Shown here: positions 23,587 through 36,038 of the stretch, piece by piece
Layout: each line of letters opens with the position of its first letter
Numbering within the stretch: position 1 is the stretch's first letter
Source of the DNA: Lucifuga dentata
Taxonomy: Eukaryota; Chordata; Actinopteri; Ophidiiformes; Bythitidae
DNA length: 64,000 nt
NCBI GenBank assembly: GCA_014773175.1
Contig: VXCM01000159.1
Coordinates: 186,001-250,000 of the forward strand
Reading direction: 5' to 3'
Notes under the pieces: model-generated
Told to the model about the DNA's origin: nothing
What the model saw: the letters and a program-made list of their open reading frames with translations, nothing else
The model's database searches: none
Made by a program: the position numbers and the translations under genes

Positions 23587-26500
23587 CTGAATTAGATGAG
23601 TTAAAGCTGGAAAGGGAGGGGCTGCCAACCCCTGGCAAAAGAACAGGTGGAATGCCTTGCAGGTTTGGATAAGCTGACTGGAGATTCAATGCTTGCATTG
23701 CAGGGTTATCAAACATTCCCTGCTGCTGCATGGCTTGCTGCTGTGCCAGTCCTAAAACTTCATTGGCCTTCTTAATGCGGTCCATCTCTTGCTGGGCCAT
23801 AAGTTGGCGGACTGTAGCTGGGTCAAAGTATTCTTTTTCTTTATCCATCTGGCTGCCAATTGTATCCTTCACCTTGGAGATGTGTTGCTGGGAGAAAATA
23901 TGATCACGAACAGAGAGGCGAGCACTATACTTGACACCACACAAAGTGCATTCAGTTTTGGGCCCCTCGTAGGATGTGTGATTTATTCCAAAGTGCTTGG
24001 CCATGTTGAGCTTAGCCTTTTTCTCCTTGGCACGGGCATTTTGAAACCACACTTGAACCACTCTCTTTGGAAGTCCAATATCATTGCCAAGTACCTCACA
24101 TTCCAGCATAGTGGGAGTCCTGTAATCATTAAAACAGGATTTCAACAATTTTAGCTGGAGGTTAGTCATCTGAGTTCGGAATCGCTTTTGGCCAGGACGC
24201 TCTCCACTGTCAATGCTTCTGCCAGAAGCTCCAGGACTTGGTGAGCAGGGGTCAGCCAAGCTGGATGTCTCACTGTGGTCAATCATATTTTCATTTTCAT
24301 ATTCCTTAGCATAATAGCTTGTTGCAGGGCTCACCAGCCCTGATGACATCTGGTCATCATTTTCAAGGATGGGAGCTGTACCCCCAGACTTAGACAGATA
24401 ATCACTACTATTTTGGCTTTGCTTTGCATCAGCGCTGTCATTATCAGCATTGGCCTCATCACCTGTGGTTGTGTCTGTGATGGCTGTATTTACAGAAGAA
24501 CAGTCATCATTATCAAGTTTGCTTTGATCAAAGCCAAGGTTCACAGAGGACATGGTTGGGCTCTCAAAATCTTCCATTCCCTCAACTTTAATGGATGAAG
24601 GGCTCAGCAGGGCCCTGGGGGACAAATCCATGCTTTTGTTCACTGGTGACAGGGAGGAGCTCTGTCCATCACTGTGGGTCGAAGCAAGATGGGAATAGCT
24701 TGACATCTCTAGAGCATCCATTTTCATTTGCATCCCCTCCTGATCAGGTAACATACCAGCGAGTGCTAGATTATAGCCAGCACGTTTAGCTTCATGCCAG
24801 TGACGAGAGCGAATGTGTGCCTCAAGAGCAGTTTTTGCCTTAAAAAGGGCTCGGCAAAAAGGGCATCTACGATGAGCTTGAGCTGGCCCTACTGCCCTAA
24901 ACTGTCCTTTTCTCTCTCTGGCTCTGGTATTTTGGAACCAGACTTGCACTACTCTCTTTTTTAATCCCACCTCATGAGCAATGTGGTCAAGCATTTTACG
25001 TGTAGGATTTGAATCTAATAAGTACTTTTGATATAGGATCTCCAGCTGCTCAGGTGTAATGGTGGTTCTGAGCCGCTTGTCTCTCTGTGGCTCCTCTCCA
25101 CTGTTTGTGCTGTCATTCTCTCCTGGGCTAGTGCCAGCTTTCTCCTCCAATTTCCTCTTCAGGGAGCTCATGGTAGAGGTGGGGGTGGAAGGAGAGGTGG
25201 CAGAGCTGCTGGGAATCTGTGGCATTGCCCCAGAGAGTAACTGACTTGCCAAGAGAGGATTGCTGGGATCAAACAGCATAAAAGACATGTCAATTGGCCG
25301 GTCGAGGAATTGAGGGTGGATAAACTGATTTTGCACAGAGAGGAAGTGTAATTGCTGGTGCTCCTGCCAGTGCTCAAAGGTGGGGAAAGCAACCTTGCAC
25401 TGCTCACACTGGTAAGGGATCATCTGCTGTGCCAATTGTTGTTGTGAAGCAGAGGTCAGGTGTGGATTGAGGCTCATATGTGAACTCTGAGAGGGAGCCT
25501 GGCTTGTTTGAGAGACTGACGGACCACTTTGCTGCTGCTGTTGTTGAGAGAAGGAAGGAGACGAATGTTTGACAGTCTTGGGATTTGTTTGAATTTTCTC
25601 TTCTCTTTGAGGTCTGTGGTGTTGTGCCTCTGATTGGGGCTGATGTACAACTTCCTGCTTAATAGACATTTGGATTTCACGTGGGTCAGCAGACATTTCT
25701 GGTAAGTGTTTGGGCTTCTCATCATAGGAGTTTGAGGTGCTGGCTGGTGATGCCTCCTCTTTCTCAGTCGACGGGAGGTGTGAGAATGCTGAAGTGGAGG
25801 GAGGAAGAGGGCAGAGGCTTGAGGAAGAGGGCATTGGAGTGTGACAGGCAGACCCAGACGGTGTATAACATTCATTTGATAGATCAAATGAATCCTCATT
25901 CTGGCTATCATATTGCCCATCCTCATCTTCATCTTTGTAACACAGCTTCTTTTGGTGTTTTATTAAATCAAATATGCGCTGGAAAACCAGACTACATTTC
26001 TTGCACTGGTAATTCAGATTGGAGGTACGAACATAGCGGTCATTCGACAACTCCCTTCTTTCACCATCTTTCACCCCATCACCCTGGTTTTCATAATTCT
26101 TTCTTGCTTTCTGGCGTGCATTCTGGAACCACACAACAATAACTCGAGTGGGTAAGCTCAGAAGGTTGGAGAGCTGCTCAAATTCATCATCTTTAGGATA
26201 AGCATTGGCATCAAAGAAGTCTTGAAGAACTCTCAGCTGGTAGTCAGTAAATCTAGTTCTGGATGATCTCTTACTTCCATATATTTCATGTTTCTGAGGC
26301 TCAGGGGAAGGAGGCTTAGAGTCAATTTTGGTGTCTTCTAAAGTTGTTGTTGGAGGATTACTGAAGTTGTATGGTGAGTCTTTGTTGCGCTGGCGCTCTT
26401 TAAACAAGGTGTTTCTGAACCAGTGCTTTATGACTTTTTGAGGCAGCCCTGACTTGTCTGCCATCTCTTTAATCTGTTCCTCATTTGGTGAATTGTTAAT

Positions 26501-29142
26501 ATCAAAGTACTGCCGCAGGACTCTAAGCTGGTCATCTGTGATACGTGTCCGTGGTCTCTTGTTCTGCTGTTGCTGTAGCATGGCTGGTGTGAGCTGTTGC
26601 TGATAGAGCTGGGCCAGATCTGAGGCCAGACTTGCCTCAACAGGTGGTATCTGGGAAGGCATTTGAGTGGACAAAGACTGAAGAGACATAGGCTGCATCA
26701 TGAGTGGTGAGAAAAGTGGCAAATCCATTGGCATGGGAATTTGTGCCATTGTAACTGGTGGCTGTGGGGGAGGTACAGTTGGAGGTGTGAGGGAGGCAGC
26801 AGAGACAGGATTATTTGGTGTGGGTGCTCTTTGTGGTGCAGGTGGAGGAGGAGGTGGAGGTGGAGGAGGAGGTGGAGGAGGAGCTGGTGCAGCCTCTGGT
26901 GTAGGGGGTCTCAGTGGATATAGTTTATCATAATGCTCTCTGTATTCCTTAGCAAATCTCTCAAGAGATCGGAATGGAAAGAATGCCTGGTGGATATGCT
27001 CCTGATGACTCTTTAGAATGAGTATGTTTGAAAAAAGCTTGCCACAGGCTTCACATTCCAGTTTCTCTAATCCCTCAATGGGATCCACCACTCTTGTTAT
27101 CCCGCCTGGACCACTTGATCCTGTAGGCCCAGTCCCAGCTGTCTTTTTCTGAACCTTCTGTTTGTTTTCATTGTACTGAATGACCAACTCAAACCCAAAA
27201 TTTTCCAGAAGGGCTTTAGTTGCATTTCCACGAGCATCTGAAGCAATCCTTGGTGGAAGCAATCCAGGATCATGGTTTACATTTATTGAAATCTGTTGAA
27301 TTTCCTTCTTGTCTTTTGGCTTGTTGTCTATATAATCTTTACTGGCATGTTCCTCAGGTTTTTCAGTTGTGTCTTTATCTTTCTGTATTTCTCTGTCTTT
27401 TTCATTGTGAGAGGAAGGAGGCTTCTGCTTTTTTTCACCCTGCTGAAGAAGAGATGCACTCTGCTGCAGCAAAGCCATCTGTCCCTGGCCTTGTGAATGT
27501 ATGTGCTGCTGCTGTTGCTGCTGCTGCTGTTGCTGATGATGTTGCAGCGTCTGCTGTTGATGTTGCTGCTGAATGTGGTGGTGCATCAGTTGCTGCTGCA
27601 GGCAGCTCTGCTGGGCCTGCTGGGCTGAGTTTTTCAGGTCTTCCAGCAATGAGGAGGTGGAGGATCCTGCTAGGCCAAGTGCTGTGTTATTGATGTTGAT
27701 TTCTGGGTTCAGCTGAAATTCTGCTCCAGGGATATAAAAAGGGAATAGCAATTGTTGCTGTTGTAGAGGGAGAAGTGCATCGGTAGTCATAGGGAAGTGC
27801 TGTAGAAGTGCTGGGTTGAAGAGCTGTGATTGTATAAGAGCAGCCTGCTGCTGGAGCTCTTGTTGAAGCTGGGCCTGAGCTTGGACTTGGGCCTGAGCCA
27901 ATTGTTGTTGCTGAAGCTGTTGTTGCTGTCCTCTCGCAGACAGCATGTCTGAAAATTTATTCTTTTTTATTTCATGGTTCTCAGATGGTGAGGAATGACA
28001 GATTGCTGAGGAATTCCCAAGGCTTTCAATGTTATGAGACTGGCTCATGTGATTGCCTCCAAGGATACTCTGAGCTGTTTGAGACCCAGAAGAACTATGG
28101 TTGCCAGAGCTTGTTGTTGAGTTACTGGCTGGGCCTGGACTAGATGTCGATGTGGTGATGCTGGATCCCCCACTTAAACTAGTAGCACTTCCAGAACTAG
28201 TGATCCCTCCTGCTGCTTCAAGCTTGGCTGCCCTGGCTTTGGTCTGGTGTAGAACAGAACGCATGTGTATCTCCAGAGTAGAACTCTGGCTATATGCCAC
28301 ATTACAAGTGCTGCACTTGAATGGCTTGTTGTCAGGGCTGCTGGTAGGCTCAGGTTGACCAGTGGTGGACTCCTGAAGGGCCCGCTTGACCTTGTGGAGA
28401 TGGGAGACTGAGTTATAGTGAACTAGAAGAATGTTCTTCTGAGTAAAAGACTCTTTGCATACAGTGCACTTGAAAGGACGAGATGGATCCAAGAACTTCT
28501 CCATTGTAAAGTTGGGGCCCTTTCTGAATGGCAAAGCTCGTTTTGGTTCAGATCCAGAATCTTCCTGCAGTGAGCCAGAGTCACTACCTGTTGGGCTTTG
28601 TTTTTCATCTGGGTCACTTTCCTCTCCCTCTTTGTCATCTTCTCCCAGACTTCCATGTTCCTCAACAAGGGATGGGTCACCCATGACCATAATGTCACCA
28701 TTCATCAATAAGCCCCCATAGAGCTGCTGGATGTCAGCTTCACTCAGCTCCAGGTGGCTGGTTTCCAAGTGTTTCTTCAAGGCCTGCAGTGTTCTGAAGC
28801 TGCGCTGGCAGAGGCAGCACATGGTGGCTGCCCTGATTACATGGTACTGTGAGTGGAGTTGCAATTTCTCCACAGTTTTGAAAGCCAGGCTGCACTGGTT
28901 ACAACGGTACTTGTAGACATGTCGATCTGAAACAGGCAACTGTGGCCTTTTGTTGTGAACTTCACTGAAGTGCATCTGGAGGGAGTTGGATGATTTGAAC
29001 ACTTGGTTACAACCTTTCTTCCAACACAGGAATCCTGTGGCATCATCCCTCTCTGCCTGCTGGTCTTCCAGTGGTGATTTCTGAGCCTCAGATATATCTG
29101 TAGGAAGTGAAACCCCTTTCTCTGGATCGGCATCTGATACAT
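23587..29142 (-). CDS. zfhx3: zfhx3 giant exon: ten zinc fingers and all four homeodomains
   Basis: One 5,556-nt exon (two bases, 1,851 codons, one base) lies between tattcacag and CAG|gtatgt. Residue numbers count from its first full codon. C2H2 fingers lie near 37-63, 78-100, 107-129, 223-247, 274-298, 694-717, 1044-1067 (last ligand Cys), 1243-1265, 1424-1447 and 1729-1753. Homeodomains lie near 860-920, 956-1017, 1354-1413 and 1650-1710. Their recognition helices are KHWFRN (Arg50), VVWFQN, VQVWFQN and VQVWFQN. Gln-rich segments occupy about 405-570 with a run of ten Gln, and a run of 14 Pro lies at 754-767. SUMO-consensus motifs IKQE (about 1160) and IKVE (about 1517) are visible. Four homeodomains interspersed with fingers define ZFHX3/ZFHX4, nuclear transcriptional regulators of neuronal and muscle differentiation. 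The open frame running 12 residues past 23587 ([13 protein letters not shown], then stop) is intronic. The frame is intact, with no sign of pseudogenisation. Confidence 0.96.
26840..26881 (-). repeat. zfhx3: CCN tract encoding 14 consecutive Pro in zfhx3
   Basis: Fourteen CCT/CCA codons in a row lie between the sixth zinc finger of the exon and homeodomain 1. A Pro-rich run at this place is known in mammalian ZFHX3 and ZFHX4. Confidence 0.9.
27506..27535 (-). repeat. zfhx3: CAG/CAA tract encoding ten Gln in zfhx3
   Basis: Ten Gln codons mix CAG and CAA inside a wider Gln/His-rich region. The interruptions should limit repeat instability. Gln-rich segments are usual in this family. Confidence 0.9.
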
Positions 29143-29590
29143 CTGTGAATAAATACAGCAAAAGGAGATAAAAATGTATTAGGTGCACATATTTGCAAAA
29201 TTAAAGATTTTGAAGAGGAATTTCATTTAGCATGAGTGTAGCGATATATTAGGATTCCTTGGTAAAAGAAATTCAGTGGCCTGTAAAAGCCAGGAATTAT
29301 TCATATTACTGTACTGTGACTGACAGCCTTGGCATGAGACAGTTCATTGTCTTTCTTTACATTGTCTGTGAAAAAATTAATAAAAAATTTCCAACACAAG
29401 TTGCAAGTGCTATTGTAACACATACTCTCTTAATTTTGGATCATTCTTACACACAGTTATAAAGTGATAAGGTTTAGTATAAGATCATTAGGTGAAAGGG
29501 TGCTCATTTGAAAGGATTATTACAAGCAGGATTTTCCACCTGCAGTGCATAAACGACAGTGTGGCCTACTATAAACAGTGCAATACTAAC
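29143..29590 (-). other. zfhx3: zfhx3 intron between the 124-nt exon and the giant exon
   Basis: A 448-bp intron, gttagt to tattcacag, with a pyrimidine-rich tract before the acceptor. No other feature seen. Confidence 0.9.
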
Positions 29591-29714
29591 CAGCTTGCTT
29601 CTTTGAATCCTCTGAGTTTGAGTTGGCTGTGGCATTAGGGGTGCCTCGGGACTCTCTGTCTGTACCAGGTACAGGTATGAACATGCTTGCTGGCAGTGCC
29701 TCAGTTGCTGTCAC
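29591..29714 (-). CDS. zfhx3: zfhx3 coding exon (linker)
   Basis: This 124-nt exon has the acceptor ttttccag and the donor G|gttagt. It holds 41 full codons plus one base (phase 0 to phase 1). The peptide begins VTATEALPASMFIPVPG and ends NSNSEDSKKQA. The final G joins AT of the next exon to give Asp, so the protein reads [13 protein letters not shown] across the junction. It contains no finger or homeodomain and forms a polar linker between the two-finger exon and the large homeodomain exon. The sequence is too short to identify on its own. Exact phase agreement on both sides and clean splice signals make it secure. Confidence 0.9.
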
Positions 29715-31604
29715 CTGGAAAAACAAAGCACAATGGAATTCTGGTGTTAATGATCTCACTGACTAACATTGTAATTTTATATTCTGGTTTGAATGATTAC
29801 AAAAAAATACCTGCACATAAACAAGAGGATGAATGCCACATGGTTATAAACAAGGTGATCCACGGGCATATAAAGTGGGAGTAGTAGTAGTAGTTACATC
29901 TGTTTGATTTTCACATGGCTCAGGATAATGAAAACATGGAGAGGTGGAGAGGTTCTCACACTTTTATGGTACTCAACACTTTCACTCAACATATCAGTAT
30001 GTGCATATGCACGCACACGCGTGCACACACACACACAATCCTAGCCATATTAATTTCTATTTTATTTCCTGTAATTAACGGTCTGAGCAGTGCTGGCATT
30101 TTGTCATATGAGTAATAAGTTCTTCTGCAACTAATTAGTGTGATGGACTTCACAGATGACTTTAGCTAGTTTATTAGAATGCTAAAAGAAATAACTCTTT
30201 GTTACTCCACTGGAAATAACTTTTCCCAAGGAATGACCCTTTCTAGATAAGCTAAGTTCCAGCCATCTTAGCTCATTTTAAAACTTTTAAAGCCCATTGA
30301 TGCTGTCTTGAGTGTCAATCAAATTATAAATGAGTGTTTGACTTGCATTTGAAAAAAAAATATGATGGAACATTTCAAGAACAAATTAATATTGAATTTA
30401 AAAGTGAGAGAAACACCCTTGTTTTCTATTGGTTGAAGTCAATCATGTGAACAACAGCAATTTCTGTTTATTCCTGCTGCTCCGAAACAACACCTTTCCT
30501 GTTCTCCCTCTGATGGCCTCTTTTCACCCCCAAAATATAATAATTCATCAAACTGACTCATTATCAGATGCCTATTTATCAATAATTACTGACTGAAATT
30601 AGAGGAGGCTGGAAGATGAGGCCTGGTCTGTTTCACCTTCTCTCAATTAACTTTCCAAACAGAATAATCAGCTTGAGTCTACAAGTTGCATGTCAATTCA
30701 CATTAACCCACTACATTCCACCTCTTCACCACACTGTTCTATTTCTGAAGCTCAGTTTTAGGGTGTTATTTTTGGGCAACGCTTCTGCTAGTCTAAAGAT
30801 ATTATTATCCTGGCAATCCTATTAAATAAAACTACAGGAAGGTATCTCAACATAGAAAGAAAAGGAGAAAAACACATGCATATATATATAATACACATAT
30901 GTATGTGTTTGCATTCCTTATACACCATCCTGTAGAAAATGAAAACCTTCAATTATTATTAAAAAAGTCTGATGGAAAATATGTTTAACTGTATGGTTGA
31001 AGCACCATATGGGAGAAAGTCTTCTAACAGACACAATAAATACATCTAAACACAGCATTCCACATCACCTATGTCAGATTCGTATAGACCAGAAATCCTC
31101 TCAAGCACTCAAGGCTTCAAGGTTATGTACAGTAGAACAGAAAACACTTTAAACTATTAAGTAAAATGCTATATAATCAGTTTGGTCATAAATTTACTAG
31201 AAAACATCCAGCCATTTTCCTCCTTTGTATTTTAAACCTCTCTCTCCTCCAACTACTCAAACTGTTCAAAATGAGAAAATGGTGAAAATTAATGTATCCA
31301 GCATGGAAAGTCACAAAACAAAACAAAGCGGTGATTTACATTACAAAGTGGACTGTTTCTAGACAACTGCTTCATTAGGCGATGAGAGGAAAGAGCAGAG
31401 TATCCCAAGGTCACTTTTAATTTGGACCGCCTAATTGGCAAACATAGTTCAAAATGGCTATCATCCAGCCAGACTCAGAATTAATGAAGCACAATTATTT
31501 TCATTACCCCTATCTTACACAGACAGAAAATGAGACATAGGGTGAGAGAGGGAGGTGGGGAGGTGTACACACACACACACACACAGACACACAGACACAC
31601 ACAN

Positions 31605-31643
<39 letters not shown>

Positions 31644-32979
31644 ATATAGGAAGGATAAGGGGGGCACACAGATGATACGTAGATGAAGGGTGGGAGAGTG
31701 AGCACATCAGAATGTGCACATCTTTATGCATGGTTGGCAAGAAATAGTCTTTTTCGATTTAATTAGGCTCTTTTACTTAGACATGTGAAAAGGATAAAGT
31801 ACCTTTCCATCTGCATCCCCCAGTTATAAAAAAGGTGTTGGCTTTAATGTGTGTTATATTACCTTTGTTCTATCATGCTCATCTTGTAGTGGTTCAGTAC
31901 ATTACTACATCTATAAAAGAAATAAATATTGCCATCTACCATACTAATGTGCTTGCCATTTACTTTCGAGATGGGGGCTGAAGATGGTGAGGCAGCCGAC
32001 AGAGCAATGTTTTACTCAGTGATTGTCCAGCAGGCTATTTAGTTTCACAGGACAGAACAAAGATTTGCTCAGTGATTTACAAGAAAACAGAGCAAATAAA
32101 ATTTTATTTCCCCTCCATGAGCATTAAAGCAAGGAGAGAATGGCTAGAAGAGACTGCAGCAGTACACTGCAGCTGATATAAATCTAACTTCAGGATTCAA
32201 AGATTACATGACTCAAGCTATTAGCATTACATACATGTGTATACCAATACATCCCTATACAGTATATATACAAGATGTACATGTATGAAAGCTACTGTAG
32301 ATCAGAAGTGAATATTAGCATTTCCAATCCCTGTATGAAAGAGGTGTAGCTGGTCATTAAACTCTGATTAATCTGTATAACAATTATTCATAATGTAAAT
32401 ATTTGTTTCAAATAGCAAACAAGTGATCATGATAAGAACGTCAATGAGATATACATATAAAAGGCTCTCTGACGAAAGGTGCATTAAGATAATGCAAAGT
32501 AAGATCAAAAACATGCCTATTAAAAAGGCTCGGTCACTTCCAATGAGCAATTGGGATTGCTTACAACCAGTTTTACAATAACAGCATTATCTGTGGTTGA
32601 TAAATGCTAGAATGGAAATTTAGAGGTGAGCAGACAAGAATGACCACTGTCCTTACTGCTTGGCTGCTTTTTGAAAAAAGAGATAGTGAGAGACACAGTA
32701 TGGGACAGAGAGAACACAGCAAATGGAATCAAACTTTGAAAAAAATTTGCACATATAGTACAGAGGCTATGATATTTGTTTATCATTTATTTCTATTACT
32801 ATGTTCCCAAACTAGTAAAAACTTTTCATAATTCATTATATAAAGTACTAATGGAGTCCAAATGCTAATGGCACTGAATCAAGAATAAATAGTGGGTATG
32901 TCTAATGCAACAGCAAAAACTAACACTGTACATACAAAAACACAAAAAAAATGAGGTTAAAATAAGTTATACTACTTAC
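29715..32979 (-). other. zfhx3: zfhx3 intron with candidate conserved segments
   Basis: About 3.3 kb from gtaagt to ttccag. It contains a short CA tract near 30000-30040, the long CA microsatellite with an N at 31567-31639, and two stretches of higher complexity (about 30420-30640 and 31330-31480) with ATTA/TAATT cores that could be conserved regulatory DNA. No coding sequence recognised. Confidence 0.85.
31567..31639. repeat. CA microsatellite containing an N gap
   Basis: About 36 CA-type units with two or three CAGA interruptions and an N at 31604, so true length is unknown. Confidence 0.95.
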
Positions 32980-33180
32980 TGAGGCAATAAGCTTGTCAAC
33001 ACAGTCAGGTGCCACGCTGTGGAGGTGTGTAAGGTGGAACTGCAGGTGGACCTTGTTGTTGAGCATGTCCTGGCATAGTGGGCAGCGTAGCATGGGCTGG
33101 ACAGAGTGCTGCGTCATAACGTGCATTCTGAGACGGTTCAGATCAGTGTTGGTAAACTTGCAGTAGGGACACTGGTACAT
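32980..33180 (-). CDS. zfhx3: zfhx3 coding exon with two C2H2 zinc fingers
   Basis: This 201-nt exon encodes 67 codons, phase 0 to phase 0. It lies between the acceptor ccacacag and the donor TCA|gtaagt. Finger 1 starts YQCPYC, with Cys4, Cys7, His20 and His25 of the exon peptide (CX2C-X12-HX4H). Finger 2 starts LRCPLC, with Cys33, Cys36, His49 and His54 and the same spacing. The exon ends [12 protein letters not shown], continuing into VTATEAL of the next exon. This finger pair followed by HLHSVAPDC is characteristic of the ZFHX3/ZFHX4 family. Its position before the large homeodomain exon matches the family's gene organisation. The fingers would act in the nucleus in DNA or protein binding; which of these they do cannot be read from the sequence. 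Confidence 0.95.
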
Positions 33181-33765
33181 CTGTGTGGAAAGAGAAACAG
33201 GAAAAGAGAAAGAGTGAGGAAAAATAATGAGATCCATGGAAGGTTAATGGGGTGAGGTGACCATGGTGAGCACAGTGGGCCTGCTCAGTGAGAGAAGAGG
33301 AGCTGTAGATCAGGGGGAAGAGTGAGGCCCACTTCCCTCAAGCAGACAGATCTCTGTGATCACAGACCAGTGGGTAATACTGAGCACCACTGAGTCTTGG
33401 CACCCACTTCAAAGTGCTCTCATCTGTCAAATGCCATATTGATTTTTCACCTTTTACACAATTACAAGTGCAAGTGTAGCAGAAAGGCGAAGCTAATTTT
33501 GAGGCACTTTTCAAAAAAAAAAAAAAAAAAAAAAAAAATCCTGCATAATATAAAAAGTTCAGTGTAATTCAGATAAGTAAAATATTAGTATATTTTTACA
33601 TTTCTTCTCTTAATTGAGGTGTAAGTTTTATGTGTGTAATGAGGGCTTAGTAAAAGACTATAAGAAAACCATTAGCAAGAATTCTTGAAGAGATTGAGAA
33701 ACAGACATTTATGAACATCTGAAGGCATCTGTGTAACAAAAATTCTGAGGTTTGTTAACTCTCAC
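33181..33765 (-). other. zfhx3: zfhx3 intron
   Basis: A 585-bp intron, gtgaga to ccacacag. It holds a 26-nt poly-A run (plus strand, 33513-33538) and otherwise nothing recognisable. Confidence 0.9.
33513..33538. repeat. 26-nt poly-A run
   Basis: Homopolymer in a zfhx3 intron; it reads as poly-T in the transcript. Confidence 0.95.
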
Positions 33766-33902
33766 CTGCTCCACGGCACTCTTCTCAGCTGTCCTGGGAC
33801 GCTTAGAGGAGAGTGGACTCTCAGAGGCCTCTGACCGTGAGGAGGGCCTTTTGGAGGGGACTGGGGAATCTGACTGGTGCCTTTCTGAATGGCTGGACAC
33901 TG
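33766..33902 (-). CDS. zfhx3: zfhx3 coding exon, Ser-rich with basic KRP motifs
   Basis: The acceptor is tgttcag and the donor CAG|gtgaga. The frame gives VSSHSERHQSDSPVPSKRP, then a Ser/Glu-rich stretch, SSKRPRTAEK and a terminal VEQ. Two basic clusters (SKRPSSR and SKRPRTAEK) could act as nuclear-localisation elements, which would fit a nuclear transcription factor; this is inference. The upstream edge is ambiguous by three bases because the acceptor is a CAG-CAG tandem. Starting at 33902 gives an extra Ala before VSSHSE, while starting at 33899 omits it; both keep the frame with the 42713-42820 exon. The exon ends in phase 0 and joins directly to MYQCPYC of the next exon. Ser-rich linker sequence followed by a YQCPYC finger is the order I recall in mammalian ZFHX3. 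Confidence 0.85.
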
Positions 33903-34528
33903 CTGAACATACACATGCACACAATCACACATTTGCACACATGCACACAAACAACACAGAAGGATAAAGAGAGGAGAGCAGAAATGTCAGGACAAGGTGA
34001 GGATTCAAACATCTAGTAACAGGTCAATCAATAACAGCTTTGGAATATGATATAACTGCATTTATTCAGAATTGTGCAGAGAAATCATTAGCAGCCAACT
34101 AATGATTCTCTAAAAACAGCACACTTTCTGTACTTCTCATACTGCATAAGAGCGATGCACAGCTGACGTACTGTGATGAGAAACCGCTCACGATGTTGGG
34201 TTGTCAGGATATCAAACAACACCGTAAACAGCTCATAAAAACATTAGCTTGCCACAGGGTGCAGCTTTAGGTTTCACATCATCACATATTTTCAGTCCGC
34301 AGGAGTCGCTTAACTTGAGACAAGGTACACAACCATGTTACAATCTCCTCACAGTTTAAAGGTAGAGAGCCACATTAAATTTCAAAATAAACTTTAAAAA
34401 AAAAGGCTTGTTTCTTTAATTCTTTTTCCAGAGATACTCCTCTGCTGTAAGTCTTACGGTTTCACTTGCAGATGTAATGTTCAATGCAACCAGATTATAG
34501 AATTTTCATGTGTGACAACGCAATTGTC

Positions 34529-34560
<32 letters not shown>
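34529..34560. repeat. GT/GA compound microsatellite
   Basis: Eight to nine TG units pass directly into eight GA units. Confidence 0.9.
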
Positions 34561-36038
34561 GTGGCACAATGAAAGGCATCACAGTTTAGTACTCAGTTTA
34601 ACTCAGACTATTAGAGGAGCTAAATCCACATGGAGCCAGCATAGGGGAGCTGGGGGGTAGCTNGGGGGGGGTTAGCAGCATAGTTTGTCACCACTAGAAA
34701 GAATTCACTGTGAAACTTGCCAACCCCTAACAAGGCCATAAAGAGTTAAATGTGGTCTGATTTGTACAGTCCTGGAAGGGCAAATTGAGAACAGAGGGCA
34801 TTGGTATGGGAGGGGTGGTTTGGCGGGGGTCAGGTTAAGCTGGACTGACCACACTCCTGCTCTAGACATTAAAATGTCAGCTCCAATCAGGACAAGGGCA
34901 GCTGAGCTGATTACCCAGTGGGGGACCTGGCTTTGGACAGAGCAGCCTGCTAGATCTCCCAGAGACACTGGGATCAGCCAAGGAAGCCCTATTAGGGTCC
35001 AGTCACAGTCAATCCTATTAAACACATCCGCCAATAAACAAAGGAAATGTTAAACAAAAGGAACCTCCCATTCCCTGACATTAACCTCTCAGTCATTGCA
35101 CTGTCCTCACCAATTGCTCCTCCTCCTCAACACCACTTTACTCCAGTCCTACTTCCCTTGAAGTTGGGCATCGAGAAAAATAGGATAGTCGTCTCTGGAT
35201 GCCTTGATATTTCAACAATCTGATTGATTGTTCATACTAAACAGAAAGTCGTATTAGTCATATGACTTTTCACTGGGATGGAGGAGCGCAAAGCCTGTGC
35301 CTTTTAAATATTAGCTGTATTACATTTGTGCAAGGAAGCAAAACGTGAAACAACTAATATTCTTCTATGCTGTATATACGTACTATACCATAATATGTAA
35401 CTATAGTTTACTGAAGACTTACTTGCTCATAACTTACTTAGAGAATGTAACTAAAAGGTTTGTTTTAGGGTTCCTGTTCTGAAACTTAAACTGGGAGACA
35501 TAAAAGAGGAGCGAAAAAGAAATTCTAAAACTCAATTACCACATGAACGAAAGAGTGGGTAACATGCTATAAAGTACATACTGTACATAAAGTACATTGA
35601 ATAAAGATTGATGAAGACACAAGTATCTTCTCAGTCTCTTGATCACAAGAATTTTCTGCCTTCCCGGTTAGTCAATTAACACAAGAGAGAGAAAATAAGT
35701 GGCTACTTGTGCAAAAGGATGAAGAGCTCCTGTAGAGAGGCCCAAACCTGCTGTCTAGCTACGAAAGTGTTTGTGTGTAGTGTATATGTTTGTGAGAGAC
35801 AGATAGAGAGAAAGCCAGACAATGACTGGAGAGACTTACTCAAACCCAGGCCTTCCTCGTCATGGCCAATTAGGACACCATAAATCTGATCAATTGTTTT
35901 CTTTGAAGAATCCCACAGCCCGCAACCATCACGAGCACCGTGACTAACATCCAGCTACTGTATCCTGGTTTTACTTGTTAGGGTTGATTAAAAAATGACT
36001 GACGCTTGGGACAAAATAAAGATTAAAAACAGATGGTG

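Noticed and set aside
25681..26142. Plus-strand frames opposite the giant exon (also 27220-27693)
   Set aside because: Antisense shadows of the conserved homeodomain exon.
20755..29142. Assignment of the gene to zfhx4 instead of zfhx3
   Set aside because: The C-terminal exon (FFGQSV, NLQEM, terminal SVGTD) fits ZFHX3. ZFHX4, as recalled, ends differently. A phylogeny would settle it.
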